From contig JAHDEU010000039.1 of NCBI GenBank assembly GCA_020628635.1, positions 3,505-10,481 of the forward strand: a stretch of DNA of 6,977 nt. Reading direction: 5' to 3'. Below the pieces are notes generated by a model. The model searched no databases. It worked only from the letters and a program-made list of their open reading frames with translations, and had not been told where the DNA came from. Source of the stretch: Hellea sp. Its GTDB lineage: Bacteria; Pseudomonadota; Alphaproteobacteria; Caulobacterales; Maricaulaceae. A program made the translations under genes and the position numbers. How positions within the stretch are numbered: position 1 is the stretch's first letter; each line of letters starts with the position of its first letter. Shown piece after piece: positions 1-6,977 of this stretch.

Positions 1-194
1 CCATGCAGTCGGACGGCACCTGCATGCAGTCGGGCTCCTCGTCCTACAGCACGGGTTCGTCCTACACGACACCGTCCTACGACAGCGGCTACAGCAGCTC
101 GACGTCCTATGACAGCTACAGCAGCTCGACCTCCGGCGCCATGGCCGACTGCCCGGCCGGCACGTCCATGCAGTCGGACGGCACCTGCATGCAG
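1..194 (+). repeat. 29-bp perfect direct repeat within the low-complexity gene
   Basis: Positions 1-29 and 166-194 are identical, beginning ccatgcagtcggacgg and ending gcatgcag. The spacing is 165 bp, exactly 55 codons, so the repeat keeps the frame and encodes MQSDGTCMQ both times. Between them, two imperfect copies of a YDS-YSSSTS-coding unit lie at about 78-107 and 108-134. Identity at the DNA level, including synonymous positions, suggests recent duplication or gene conversion. It would allow slippage or recombination that changes the repeat number. Confidence 0.8.
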
Positions 195-332
195 GGCGGC
201 GCGTCAGCCTATGCCGGACAGTCGGTCGAGATCTACACCGGCGACGCCACCACGACCACGACGGACACCGGCTATGGCTACCAGTCCGACGGCTCCTACG
301 GCGCCAACGACTACCTGCCGATCCGCAAATAG
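1..332 (+). CDS. Ser/Tyr-rich low-complexity protein with duplicated Cys motif, 3' end only
   Basis: The reading frame is open at the left edge and ends at TAG 330-332, so only the last 110 or so codons are visible. The gene very likely begins upstream: the ATG at position 3 lies inside a repeat unit whose complete copy (CPAGTSMQSDGTCMQ, visible residues 50-64) has six residues before that Met, and the bases 1-2 match that copy. The two copies are 55 residues apart. The complete copy has two Cys 12 residues apart, which could form a disulfide if the protein is exported. Between them lie Ser/Thr/Tyr/Gly-rich stretches with a tandem YDS(G)YSSSTS repeat at about residues 26-44. The tail is richer in Thr, Asp, Gly and Tyr and ends in LPIRK. 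No enzymatic domain is visible and I do not recognise the family. The composition resembles exported or surface proteins of alphaproteobacteria, but that is a guess, and the N-terminus that would show a signal peptide is missing. A strong terminator follows. Confidence 0.72.
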   Translation, partial: MQSDGTCMQSGSSSYSTGSSYTTPSYDSGYSSSTSYDSYSSSTSGAMADCPAGTSMQSDGTCMQGGASAYAGQSVEIYTGDATTTTTDTGYGYQSDGSYGANDYLPIRK

Positions 333-355
333 GCTCGCGCCCATTCGCATCCAAG

Positions 356-393
356 GCCCGCCCCCGGACAGCACGGGGGCGGGCTTTTTCTTT
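356..393 (+). terminator. Strong intrinsic terminator after the low-complexity gene
   Basis: A perfect 11-bp GC-rich stem is formed by gcccgcccccg (356-366) and cgggggcgggc (374-384), with a 7-nt loop (367-373). It is followed directly by tttttcttt (385-393). It starts 24 nt after the stop codon of the upstream gene. This is a textbook Rho-independent terminator on the + strand, and it separates the upstream gene from the rpe unit. Confidence 0.93.
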
Positions 394-462
394 GACCCGT
401 CGATGGGGCGCAGCAGATCGGCCGGTGTGCGGAAATCTGCAGACGCTGTGAGGGTCGCCACA

Positions 463-490
463 TTGCGAACACCGTCACCCGCTGTTAGGT
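463..490 (+). promoter_or_regulatory. Tentative promoter for the rpe unit
   Basis: A transcription start is expected between the strong terminator and rpe. The best sigma-70-like pair I can see is TTGCGA (463-468) and TTAGGT (485-490), with a 16-bp spacer. The -10 match is poor, so this is only a candidate. Its proposed -10 would touch the palindrome at 488-510, which would put that palindrome at about the transcription start, a typical repressor position. Confidence 0.22.
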
Positions 491-510
491 GAAAGCGAAA
501 CGTTTTCACC
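488..510. promoter_or_regulatory. Operator-like palindrome upstream of rpe
   Basis: The arms ggtgaaagcg (488-497) and cgttttcacc (501-510) are inverted repeats matching at 9 of 10 positions around a 3-nt centre (aaa, 498-500). The single mismatch would be a G-U pair in RNA. The element is more AT-rich than its surroundings and ends 29 bp before the rpe start codon. Such symmetry suits a dimeric helix-turn-helix regulator; the GAAA-CG...TTTTC character recalls LacI-type operators, but I cannot name a regulator. With a 3-nt loop it could instead be an RNA hairpin in the leader. A chance palindrome is possible. Confidence 0.45.
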
Positions 511-528
511 CGACCATCCCGCCGAACC

Positions 529-532
529 AGGA
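529..532 (+). promoter_or_regulatory. Ribosome binding site fixing the GTG start of rpe
   Basis: AGGA lies 7 nt before GTG 540-542. The alternative in-frame GTG at 489 has no purine-rich site at a suitable distance and would add 17 residues absent from other epimerases. It also lies inside the palindrome. This supports 540 as the start. Confidence 0.65.
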
Positions 533-539
533 CCCGCCC

Positions 540-1229
540 GTGACTCCAGCCCCCGCCGACGTCCTGATCTCGCCCTCCATACTGTCGGCCGACTTCGCAG
601 CACTCGGCGCGGCCGTGCGCGATGTCGATGCGGCGGGCGCGGACATGATCCATGTCGATGTCATGGACGGCCACTATGTGCCCAACATCACCATCGGACC
701 CGCCGTGGTGGCCGCACTGCGCCCTCACTCCGACAAGCCGTTCGACGTCCACCTGATGATCGCCCCGGTCGATCCCTATATCGAAGCGTTCGCGGACGCC
801 GGCGCCGATATCCTGTCCATCCACCCGGACGCCTCGCCCCACACCCACCGCAGCTTGCAGTCGATCCGTAGCAAGGGCCTCAAGCCCGGCATCGTGCTCA
901 ACCCCGGCACGCCCGCCTCGGTGCTGGAGCCGCTGATCGAGCTGACCGACATGATCCTGGTGATGAGCGTCAATCCCGGCTTTGGCGGGCAGAGCTTCAT
1001 CGAGAGCCAGCTGCGCAAGATCGAGCGTATCCGCGCCATGATCGACGAGACGGGCCGCGACATCATCCTCGAAGTCGATGGCGGGGTGAACCCGGACACG
1101 GCCCCTCGCTGCATTGCTGCGGGTGCGACCGCGCTGGTCGCGGGTTCCGCCGTGTTCAAGGGGGCGGGATCGCTCGCGGAGAACATCCGCGCCCTGCGCC
1201 CGGCCTCGCCTGCGCGCTCCGCCGCCTGA
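540..1229 (+). CDS. rpe: Ribulose-phosphate 3-epimerase
   Basis: A cytosolic TIM-barrel enzyme of the pentose phosphate pathway that interconverts D-ribulose 5-phosphate and D-xylulose 5-phosphate. From GTG 540 the product is 229 residues, close to the family's usual 220-230. The family signature motifs are all visible: SPSILSADF (11-19), HVDVMDGHYVPN (38-49), DVHLM (69-73), MSVNPGFGGQ (142-151), LEVDGG (177-182) and AGSAVF (201-206). The expected metal ligands His38, Asp40, His71 and Asp180 are present; Asp40 and Asp180 are also the family's acid/base pair. The glycine-rich segments near 147-150 and 200-204 fit the phosphate site. Nothing is truncated. The heparinase-like gene starts 24 nt after the stop, so the two are probably co-transcribed. 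The first 10 residues (Pro/Ala-rich) and the Ala-rich tail after about 220 are not conserved family sequence. In organisms with a Calvin cycle the same enzyme is called cbbE, but nothing here indicates one. Confidence 0.96.
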   Translation: MTPAPADVLISPSILSADFAALGAAVRDVDAAGADMIHVDVMDGHYVPNITIGPAVVAALRPHSDKPFDVHLMIAPVDPYIEAFADAGADILSIHPDASPHTHRSLQSIRSKGLKPGIVLNPGTPASVLEPLIELTDMILVMSVNPGFGGQSFIESQLRKIERIRAMIDETGRDIILEVDGGVNPDTAPRCIAAGATALVAGSAVFKGAGSLAENIRALRPASPARSAA

Positions 1230-1253
1230 CCGGAACCGAGCGGCACCCGCGCC

Positions 1254-3047
1254 ATGTCCAATAGCCGCATATCGCTGTCTGATGCGCTGCGCCGCAAGGC
1301 GGGCGACGTGCTGGGCCCCTTGCGGCCCAATCCGGCGGGCCTGCGCCGCGCGGCCGCGCCCACCGTGCGCAGCGCGCCCGTGCCGCTGTTCGGCGACGCG
1401 GAAGCAGGCGCAGAGCTGCTGGAAGGGCGTTTCCGCCACGGCGGGCAGGGCGTGGATGTAGGCGCGCCGGACGGCGGCTCCTCCGCCATGCGAGTGGGCC
1501 ATCCTTTCTCCACCACCCTGCCGAGCGAGCGTTTCGCCGATTTCGTGCACGGCTTCGACTGGCTGTTCGACCTGCTGGAGGTGGACGGCGGCTCCGAGCG
1601 CGCGGGCGCGTGGCTGCCGGTCTGGGCCGAGATGTTCCCGGTCACGGGCACGGGCGTCAATGCCTTTGCCATGGAGGCCGACCGCCTGGCACGGCGACTG
1701 TTCCATTGGGGCGCGGCGCTGGGCAGCGTGCCTGAAAGCAAGGCCGTCCTCGACAGCTATTCGCGCCAGATGCACCGCTTGCGGGCGCGCCTCGGCGATG
1801 TGTCGCCCGGATTGCCGCGTCTTCACGCCCAGGCCGCGCTCGTGCTGTTCGGCGCGCAGCTCGCGGATCCCGGCACCTGGCTGTCCAAGGGCATGGACGG
1901 GCTGGACGCGGAAATGGGCGCGCAGATCCTGCCCGATGGTGGGCATATCAGCCGCAGCCCGGCGGTGACGGCCGAGGCGCTGCGCATTTTGCTGATCACC
2001 GATTCCGTGCTGGGCGCGCGCTCGCTCGGCGGCTCCAATGCGCTGGGCCGTTCCATCGACCGCATCGGGCCCATGGTGCAGACCCTGCGCCACACGGATG
2101 GCGGACTGGGCGTGTTCCATGGCGGCGGGGAGGGGCGCTCCGCCCAGCTCGACGCCATGATCGAGGCCGCCCCCGGAGAGCCGCAACCCTTCGCCTTCGG
2201 TCCGCACACCGGCTATCACCGCGTGGCGTCCGGCGACAGCGTGCTGCTGCTCGACACGGGCGATGCGCCGCGCCGTCCTTTCGACACCCGGGCCCATCTC
2301 GCTCCGCTGGCGCTGGAGCTCTCCACCACCGACGGCCGGCTGATCGTGAATTGCGGCGCGAGCGAGGGCGTGTCCCCGAAATGGCGCCGCCCCGTGCGCG
2401 CTGCCGCCGCCCACAGCACGCTGATACTGGACGACCTGTCGCCCGGCGCGCTGCTGGAACCGGGCTTTCGCGCCGATATGTTAGGCGACGTTATATTGCG
2501 CGCACCGGGTCAAGTCTCGGCACGCCGCAAGGAGCAGAGCAGCGGTATCTGGTTGGAAACCAGCCATGAGGGCTATAAGGACCAATATGGTTTGGTTCAC
2601 AGGCGGCGCATCTTCATGGGGGAAGGCGGCGATGACATACGCGGCGAAGACAGCCTTTTCGTGCCGGTCGGCAGCGCGCCCCTGCGCCGCGACCAGATCC
2701 CCTATTGCGTGCGTTTCCACTTCCATCCGGATGTCCGCGTGAGCCTCGCCCAGGACCTGTCCTCCGCGCTGCTCGTGCAGCAGGGCCGCGCCGCCTGGCG
2801 CTTCAGGACAGACGGCGGTCCCTTGTCCGTGGAAGCGTCGGTCTATCTCGGCGCGTCCGCGCGTCCCGTGCGCGCCCAGCAACTCGTGATCCGCGGGCAG
2901 GCCTTTGGCGACGGCGACGGCACGGGCCGGGGCAATTGCGTGCGCTGGTCGCTGCGCCAGCTGCGGTCCCGCGAACTGAAGACGCGGCCCCTGAAACCAG
3001 GCGAAGTGGCTCCGGGCGAAGTGGTGCCTGGCGAGGCCGGCAGCTGA
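1254..3047 (+). CDS. Heparinase II/III family protein
   Basis: This 597-residue protein has the two-part layout of heparinase II/III-like proteins. An alpha-helical N-terminal half (about 45-300) includes LEGRFRHGG (56-64), FDWLFDLL (101-108) and the hallmark ILPDGGHISRSP (225-236). A beta-rich C-terminal half (about 310-560) contains GYHRVASGD (320-328), THLAPLALEL-like sequence (346-355), IVNCG (364-368), RRPVRAAAAHSTLILDD (378-394) and FMGEGGDDIRGED (454-466). Known members are polysaccharide lyases that cleave uronic-acid glycans by elimination using Tyr and His residues; His231, Tyr321, His322 and His387 are candidates. No signal peptide or membrane segment is visible, so it looks cytoplasmic, unlike secreted lyases, and its substrate is unknown. 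The ATG at 1254 has only a weak ribosome site; coupling to rpe, 24 nt upstream, may help. The tail (580-597) carries a short PGEV tandem repeat. The stop overlaps the next gene's start. I recall this family between rpe and purH in many alphaproteobacteria. The family call is firm; the function is not. Confidence 0.88.
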   Translation: MSNSRISLSDALRRKAGDVLGPLRPNPAGLRRAAAPTVRSAPVPLFGDAEAGAELLEGRFRHGGQGVDVGAPDGGSSAMRVGHPFSTTLPSERFADFVHGFDWLFDLLEVDGGSERAGAWLPVWAEMFPVTGTGVNAFAMEADRLARRLFHWGAALGSVPESKAVLDSYSRQMHRLRARLGDVSPGLPRLHAQAALVLFGAQLADPGTWLSKGMDGLDAEMGAQILPDGGHISRSPAVTAEALRILLITDSVLGARSLGGSNALGRSIDRIGPMVQTLRHTDGGLGVFHGGGEGRSAQLDAMIEAAPGEPQPFAFGPHTGYHRVASGDSVLLLDTGDAPRRPFDTRAHLAPLALELSTTDGRLIVNCGASEGVSPKWRRPVRAAAAHSTLILDDLSPGALLEPGFRADMLGDVILRAPGQVSARRKEQSSGIWLETSHEGYKDQYGLVHRRRIFMGEGGDDIRGEDSLFVPVGSAPLRRDQIPYCVRFHFHPDVRVSLAQDLSSALLVQQGRAAWRFRTDGGPLSVEASVYLGASARPVRAQQLVIRGQAFGDGDGTGRGNCVRWSLRQLRSRELKTRPLKPGEVAPGEVVPGEAGS

Positions 3048-3049
3048 TG
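3033..3049 (+). promoter_or_regulatory. TGATG stop/start overlap with ribosome site inside the upstream gene
   Basis: The heparinase-like gene stops at TGA 3045-3047 and the dehydratase starts at ATG 3047-3049, sharing one base. A GAGG (3033-3036) lies 10 nt before the ATG, within the last codons of the upstream gene. This arrangement normally gives translational coupling. It also decides the start, because the same frame stays open upstream to at least 2705 as an Arg/Pro-rich shadow of the heparinase gene. Confidence 0.8.
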
Positions 3050-5026
3050 GCGCTTGGCAGGAAAAACACACCAAAGGGCAAGGGCGAACGCACGCCGTCC
3101 TTCCGCACATTCTGGCTGGTGATGATCGACGCCGTGTTGGCGTGGACCGCCATGCTGATGAGCGTGCGCTGGCGTCACGACGTGGCGGGCACGTCGGTTC
3201 AGGCCGACATCGACTACAAATCCGCTTTCGTGGCCGGCGCGGTCACCATCATCACCTGGTATGTCATGCGCCAGGACCGCGCGATCTGGCGCTTCACTTC
3301 GCTGTCAGACTTCCGGCGGCTGGGCTCCGGCGTGCTGATCGTCATGCTGATCGTGCCGCTCGTGCTGTTTCTCGGCTTCGACCGGGGCGCGTTCTTCCCG
3401 CGCGGCGCGCCGGTCGCGGCGGCCGTGCTGCTGTTCGGCTTCATCCTCGTGTCGCGCCTGATCGTGATGGTGGTGCAAAACGGCGACTTCCGCGCCCTGT
3501 GGCGCGCACCCAGCCTCAACGCTCAGGACGCCGTGCTGGTGGGCAATGCGTCCCATCTCTACAACTATCTGCGCGACACGTCGCGGCGGGAGTCGGCCGA
3601 AGGGTTCAACCCCGTTGGCCTGATCGAGACCTCCGGCCAGTATGGTGGCCGCTCGATCCGCTCGGTCCCCGTGCTCGGCACGCCGGAGGACCTGATGGAG
3701 ATCTACCCGCCGCTCAACTCGCGCCGGGACAAGCCCGTTCACATCATCAGCCTCGATCCCACGCCGGACCGCGCCCAGACCGCGCAGCTGATCAAGATCG
3801 CCTCGCAGCTGGGCGCGCCGCTGGGCCGCGCGCACAAGGGCGCGTCCGAGCCGCTGACCGAGTTCGAGGCGGCCGACCTGATCGGGCGAGAGCCGCGCCA
3901 TCTGGACATGGTCCCGGTCTCGGACATGATCTCCGGGCGCCGCGTGCTGATCACCGGCGCCGGCGGCTCCATCGGCTCCGAACTGTCGGAGCAGATCGCC
4001 CGCCTCGCGCCGAGCCATCTGGCGCTGGTCGATATTTCCGAGCTCAACCTGTTCAATCTGGAGCGCCGCCTGTCGCCCATGCGCCCGGCATCCGAGCCCG
4101 CGCCGTGGCGGACCTATCTGGCGGATGTGTGCAGCGAGGGCCGCATGGCGGAAATCTTCGCCGCCGAACGGCCCGAGATCGTGCTCCACGCGGCCGCGCT
4201 CAAACATGTGCCGCTGGGCGAGCGCAATCCGGTGGAAACGCTGCGCACCAATGTTCTGGGCACCTCGGTCACGCTGGACATGTGCGACCTCTACGGGGTG
4301 GAGCATTTCGTGCTGATCAGCACGGACAAGGCGGTCGATCCGGTCAATGTCATGGGAGCCTCCAAGCGCGTGGTGGAACTGCTGACGCTCGCCCGCCAGA
4401 CGCAGATCCCCAACATGCAGGCCTCGGCCGTGCGCTTTGGCAATGTGCTGGGCTCCACCGGCTCGGTCGTGACCCTGTTCGAAAACCAGATCGCCGACGG
4501 CGGACCCGTCACCGTCACCCATGCCGACATGGAGCGCTATTTCATGACGGTGGAGGAGGCGTCCTCGCTCGTGCTGCAGGCCGCCGCCATCGCGGCCGCC
4601 GAGGACGAGCGCAATGGCCGCAACGACTCCTATGTCTATGTGCTGGAAATGGGCGAGCCGGTGAATATCGGCCAGCTCGCGCGCAACCTGATCCGGTTGC
4701 GAGGCAAGGTTCCGGGCGTCGACATCCCGATCCGCTACACCGGCCTGCGCGCGGGCGAAAAGCTGTCCGAAACCCTGACCCACGGCGAGGAAAGCCTCAC
4801 GCCGACCAGCGTGCAGGGCATCAACCGCTTCGATGCCTGCGTGGTGGATCCCGAAACGCTGCTCAAGCAGGTGGACGACCTGTTGGCCGCCATGGCCCGC
4901 CGCGACCGCGCCCACATCAAGTCCGCCCTGTCCGCCATCCTCGCCGGGTTCGTGCCCAAGGACACGCTGGACGGCCTGCCCGTCATGCACGACCTGCCCG
5001 ACCTGCCGGAGATCGAGCGGCTGTAG
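3047..5026 (+). CDS. Membrane nucleotide-sugar 4,6-dehydratase (PglF/WbpM/CapD/FlaA1-like)
   Basis: A 659-residue polysaccharide-biosynthesis protein of the long, membrane-bound dehydratase type. Four hydrophobic segments lie at about 21-41, 59-74, 93-110 and 121-143. A CoA-binding-like Rossmann region follows (about 158-290), then a full extended short-chain dehydrogenase domain (about 298-595). The latter has the NAD-binding motif TGAGGSIGSE (303-312), HAAALKHVP (381-389), STDKAVDPVNVMGASKR (425-441), RFGNVLGS (463-470), RYFM (497-500) and GLRAGEKLSE (566-575). In place of the classical Tyr-xxx-Lys there is Met436-xxx-Lys440, with Thr426-Asp427-Lys428, as in PglF. The family converts UDP-GlcNAc (or a related UDP-sugar) to its 4-keto-6-deoxy form, the first step toward sugars such as bacillosamine or QuiNAc for surface glycans or protein glycosylation. 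The exact substrate cannot be read from sequence. No glycosyltransferase or aminotransferase partner lies in the window. Translation is probably coupled to the heparinase-like gene. Confidence 0.93.
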   Translation: MALGRKNTPKGKGERTPSFRTFWLVMIDAVLAWTAMLMSVRWRHDVAGTSVQADIDYKSAFVAGAVTIITWYVMRQDRAIWRFTSLSDFRRLGSGVLIVMLIVPLVLFLGFDRGAFFPRGAPVAAAVLLFGFILVSRLIVMVVQNGDFRALWRAPSLNAQDAVLVGNASHLYNYLRDTSRRESAEGFNPVGLIETSGQYGGRSIRSVPVLGTPEDLMEIYPPLNSRRDKPVHIISLDPTPDRAQTAQLIKIASQLGAPLGRAHKGASEPLTEFEAADLIGREPRHLDMVPVSDMISGRRVLITGAGGSIGSELSEQIARLAPSHLALVDISELNLFNLERRLSPMRPASEPAPWRTYLADVCSEGRMAEIFAAERPEIVLHAAALKHVPLGERNPVETLRTNVLGTSVTLDMCDLYGVEHFVLISTDKAVDPVNVMGASKRVVELLTLARQTQIPNMQASAVRFGNVLGSTGSVVTLFENQIADGGPVTVTHADMERYFMTVEEASSLVLQAAAIAAAEDERNGRNDSYVYVLEMGEPVNIGQLARNLIRLRGKVPGVDIPIRYTGLRAGEKLSETLTHGEESLTPTSVQGINRFDACVVDPETLLKQVDDLLAAMARRDRAHIKSALSAILAGFVPKDTLDGLPVMHDLPDLPEIERL

Positions 5027-5053
5027 GTTCGATGTTCGGATGATTCCGTGAAA

Positions 5054-5130
5054 GGCCCCGGCCACAAGGGCCGGGGACAGGTTTGATTTTTTGGAAATGA
5101 GTTATTGTTCCCGGCCCCGTGGCCGGGACC
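5054..5130. repeat. REP/BIME-like pair of inverted GC-rich hairpins
   Basis: Two hairpins lie 32 nt apart (stem to stem). The first has stems 5056-5063/5069-5076; the second has tcccggcc (5109-5116) and ggccggga (5121-5128) with loop ccgt. The reverse complement of 5107-5130 aligns with 5054-5078 with about three substitutions and one extra base, so the two units are related copies in opposite orientation. An AT-rich spacer (about 5081-5108) separates them. This is the layout of a bacterial interspersed mosaic element. Only one doublet is in the window, so its dispersal in the genome is not shown. Confidence 0.5.
5056..5092 (+). terminator. Possible terminator hairpin after the dehydratase gene
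   Basis: A perfect 8-bp stem, ccccggcc (5056-5063) with ggccgggg (5069-5076), closes a 5-nt loop. A ttt (5082-5084) and a run of six T (5087-5092) follow, but the longer run starts 10 nt beyond the stem, so this is weaker than a textbook terminator. It lies 29 nt after the stop codon. It is also the first half of a repeat-like doublet, so it may be a repeat that happens to lie here. Confidence 0.5.
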
Positions 5131-5186
5131 TTCCTCTTAGCCCTCCGATGGCTGAGAAGACCACAGCTACATGCCGCCCACACCTT

Positions 5187-5217
5187 GGCAGCGCGCGCGC
5201 AAGCGCGCACATGTGCC
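5187..5217 (+). promoter_or_regulatory. GC-alternating hairpin in the probable purH leader
   Basis: gcgcgc (5193-5198) and gcgcgc (5203-5208) enclose gcaa, a GNRA-type tetraloop. An outer ggca (5187-5190) can pair with tgcc (5214-5217). The right arm overlaps a perfect 10-bp palindrome, gcacatgtgc (5207-5216). It ends 33 nt before the purH ATG. It could be a leader structure affecting expression, but alternating GC is common in such DNA and I recognise no known riboswitch. Confidence 0.3.
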
Positions 5218-5249
5218 GCGATTCCCACGCGCCTCCACGGACACCCGTC

Positions 5250-6884
<1,635 letters not shown>

Positions 6885-6889
6885 GTTAG

Positions 6890-6912
6890 GCGCGCTGACG
6901 CGCGGTATTTTT
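6890..6912 (+). terminator. Weak terminator-like hairpin after purH
   Basis: A 5-bp stem gcgcg (6890-6894) / cgcgc (6899-6903) with loop ctga is followed, after ggta, by five T (6908-6912). It lies 5 nt after the stop codon. The stem is short and the T run is slightly displaced, so it may act weakly or only together with the repeat downstream. Confidence 0.42.
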
Positions 6913-6916
6913 GAGG

Positions 6917-6977
6917 CATCCCCTCTCCGACCCAGCTCACTGCGTTCGCTGCGCCACCTCCCCAGAGGGGGAGGTAG
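6917..6977. repeat. Probable dispersed intergenic repeat, cut by window end
   Basis: This noncoding segment contains cccctctcc, then agctcactgcgttcgctgcg, then cacctccccagagggggagg. Two pairings compete: acctcccc (6956-6963) with ggggaggt (6968-6975), and cccctct (6920-6926) with agagggg (6964-6970). An inner cagc (6933-6936) can also pair with gctg (6948-6951). I recall very similar sequence as a common intergenic repeat in Caulobacter-like alphaproteobacteria, but only one copy is visible and it runs to the edge. Confidence 0.5.

Noticed and set aside
1..194. CRISPR-like array, because of the 29-bp repeat
   Set aside because: There are only two copies, 165 bp apart, in frame inside a coding repeat, with no regular spacers and no cas genes.
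432..446. Short palindrome tctgcaga in the rpe upstream region
   Set aside because: It is only 8 bp, has no supporting flanking symmetry or second copy, and is expected by chance.
489..539. Longer rpe start at GTG 489
   Set aside because: It lacks a ribosome binding site, lies within the palindrome, and adds residues not found in epimerases of this family.
204..2414. Very long antisense open frame (over 700 codons) opposite rpe and the heparinase-like gene
   Set aside because: It spans two well-supported + strand genes, a terminator and an intergenic gap, and its His/Arg/Gly/Ala-rich product has no recognisable domain. It is an expected by-product of GC-biased third codon positions.
2985..3044. 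PGEV tandem repeat at the C-terminus of the heparinase-like protein
   Set aside because: There are only three imperfect four-residue units in an unconserved tail. They are more likely drift next to the downstream ribosome site than a functional motif.
2705..3046. N-terminal extension of the dehydratase into the heparinase-like gene
   Set aside because: The extra 114 residues are Arg/Pro-rich shadow sequence. The family begins near its first membrane helix, and ATG 3047 has a GAGG at suitable spacing and a TGATG overlap.
3142..5043. Second long + strand frame overlapping the dehydratase gene
   Set aside because: Its Arg/Gly/Ala/His-rich composition is that of a +1 shadow, and the dehydratase frame has all the functional motifs.
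3305..5065. Long antisense open frame opposite the dehydratase gene
   Set aside because: The + strand protein carries complete family motifs through the same region. The antisense product is low-complexity His/Gln/Arg/Gly sequence without domains.

Overview
The window is a high-GC (clearly above 60%), densely coded stretch of bacterial chromosome with every supported gene on the + strand. Protein sequences and gene content point to an alphaproteobacterium, most likely of the Caulobacterales/Maricaulales/Hyphomonadaceae type. This is inferred from family resemblance and from the rpe / heparinase-like / purH neighbourhood, which I recall as recurrent in Alphaproteobacteria; no 16S or other marker is present.

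Layout. (1) Positions 1-332 hold the 3' end of an unrecognised, Ser/Tyr-rich, low-complexity protein with a duplicated cysteine-containing motif. It ends at a strong intrinsic terminator (356-393). (2) A 207-bp gap carries that terminator and, further down, a near-perfect operator-like palindrome (488-510) just before the next transcription unit. (3) Next come rpe (ribulose-phosphate 3-epimerase, GTG start at 540), a heparinase II/III-family protein (1254-3047) and a PglF/WbpM/CapD-type membrane nucleotide-sugar 4,6-dehydratase (3047-5026). These three are tightly packed: 24 nt separate the first pair, and a TGATG stop/start overlap joins the second pair. (4) A 223-bp gap (5027-5249) contains two related, oppositely oriented GC-rich hairpins (a REP/BIME-like doublet, the first perhaps acting as a terminator), and then a GC-alternating hairpin in the probable purH leader. 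(5) purH (5250-6884) is complete and is followed by a weak terminator-like hairpin and by part of what looks like a dispersed intergenic repeat running off the window end.

How the genes fit together. rpe (pentose phosphate/Calvin-type sugar interconversion) and purH (last two steps of IMP synthesis) are housekeeping genes. Between them lie two genes whose families act on polysaccharides: a heparinase-fold protein without a visible signal peptide, and a membrane enzyme that makes the 4-keto-6-deoxy sugar nucleotide used for surface glycans. Their stop/start overlap suggests coordinated production. A surface-polysaccharide role for the pair is an inference. I found no CRISPR array, transposon, RNA gene or clearly new multi-gene system. 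The most interesting items are the dehydratase sitting inside an otherwise familiar gene order, the palindrome upstream of rpe and the paired intergenic hairpins.
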